Source: Gemmatimonadaceae bacterium (GTDB lineage Bacteria; Gemmatimonadota; Gemmatimonadetes; Gemmatimonadales; Gemmatimonadaceae). From it: 5,803 bases of DNA. A model generated the notes under the pieces. That model was not told the DNA's origin, did no database searches, and was given only the letters and a program-made list of their open reading frames with translations. Positions 5,591-5,803 of this stretch are shown one piece after another (positions within the stretch are counted from its first letter, which is position 1; each line of letters opens with the position of its first letter). The stretch spans positions 1 through 5,803 of the forward strand of contig JADGQU010000175.1 of the NCBI GenBank assembly GCA_017881545.1, read 5' to 3'. Position numbers and translations under genes: made by a program.

Positions 5591-5797
5591 TTTACGATTT
5601 CGTGACGGTGTGAGACGCGGCGCGCGTGTCGCATTGCAGCGAAGGCTACACGTTACCCGTACCTTATGAGAGTCAGAGCGCGATGTACACAATTCGCTAT
5701 TGCAAATTCCCGTTTGTGGCTTAGTGTGGATGTGGCAAATAGTCATCTGTTTCCAGCCTTCTGGTCGAGTGGACCATCACGTTCAGGAACTTGAAAC

Positions 5798-5803
5798 TTG
5801 ACA
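5798..5803 (+). promoter_or_regulatory. Consensus -35 hexamer cut by the window edge
   Basis: The last six bases are TTGACA, a perfect sigma-70-type -35 element on the plus strand, just after the direct repeat ACTTGA (5789 and 5796). The matching -10 would lie about 17 bp beyond the window, so a promoter for a rightward gene is possible but unproven. Confidence 0.3.

Larger units (their letters stand above)
5357..5803. other. 447-bp stretch without a convincing gene
   Basis: No ORF here looks coding on either strand. The stretch must contain the promoter of the minus-strand membrane-protein gene. A weak candidate on the minus strand is TTGCAC, an 18-bp spacer and CACAAT, at about 5457-5486. 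It also holds the paired ACGCGT element (5478-5493), an imperfect GACGCG/CGTGTC dyad near 5611-5627, a doubtful 29-codon ORF (5501-5590) and a consensus -35 hexamer at the right edge. No tRNA cloverleaf or riboswitch core was recognised. Confidence 0.6.

Noticed and set aside
5507..5605. Plus-strand 32-codon ORF from a TTG with GGAGG 8 nt upstream, containing several Cys and His
   Set aside because: The ribosome-binding-like match is good but the peptide is short, starts with a rare codon and has irregular Cys/His spacing; probably chance.
5591..5746. Longer 81-codon reading of the small ORF at the right
   Set aside because: The added residues have no recognisable pattern and no ribosome binding site precedes 5746.
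1..5803. CRISPR array, insertion sequence, phage or toxin-antitoxin module
   Set aside because: No regularly spaced repeats, transposase or integrase motifs, terminal inverted repeats or small paired toxin genes were seen.

Overview
The window comes from a GC-rich Gram-negative bacterium. Three things suggest the phylum Gemmatimonadota. One is a small outer-membrane barrel protein ending in Phe. The second is a pair of lipoproteins, and the third is a single-pass protein whose C-terminal helix resembles proteins I associate with that phylum. This placement is from memory of such proteins and is tentative. I see no mobile element, CRISPR array, rRNA or tRNA gene, integrase or phage gene. Gene order, clean terminators and coding style look like ordinary chromosomal sequence.

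Layout, left to right. Positions 1-242 (minus) hold the start of a response-regulator receiver domain that runs off the left edge. Positions 243-393 are non-coding and contain a strong minus-strand intrinsic terminator (338-371). Positions 394-948 (minus) encode a secreted outer-membrane beta-barrel protein with a TTG start behind a good ribosome binding site. Positions 949-1061 are a leader or intergenic stretch with three perfect dyads; the one nearest the upstream gene is probably its terminator. Positions 1062-2137 (minus) hold two overlapping genes for predicted lipoproteins of unknown function. Positions 2138-2278 separate these from a divergent plus-strand gene, 2279-4690, for an 803-residue membrane sensor histidine kinase (CHASE3, coiled coil, PAS, GAF, HisKA, HATPase_c). 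Only 9 bp after its stop lies the convergent end of a minus-strand gene (4700-5356) for a single-pass membrane protein of unknown function. Positions 5357-5803 have no convincing gene. That stretch holds a strong ribosome binding site for the 4700-5356 gene, a tandem ACGCGT hairpin, one doubtful 29-codon ORF and a consensus -35 hexamer at the extreme right end.

How the genes relate. The two lipoproteins and the barrel protein lie head to tail on the minus strand and are all predicted to act in the envelope. The lipoprotein pair overlaps and is almost certainly one transcript. A probable terminator separates it from the barrel gene, which is then closed by the strong terminator. The kinase has no adjacent response-regulator gene and carries no receiver domain of its own. 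The only receiver in view, at the left edge, is more than 2 kb away behind two terminators, so a functional pairing is possible but not shown. I did not find a clearly novel multi-gene system. The items most worth a second look are the unknown membrane protein at 4700-5356, the lipoprotein pair, and the palindromes in the gaps between genes.
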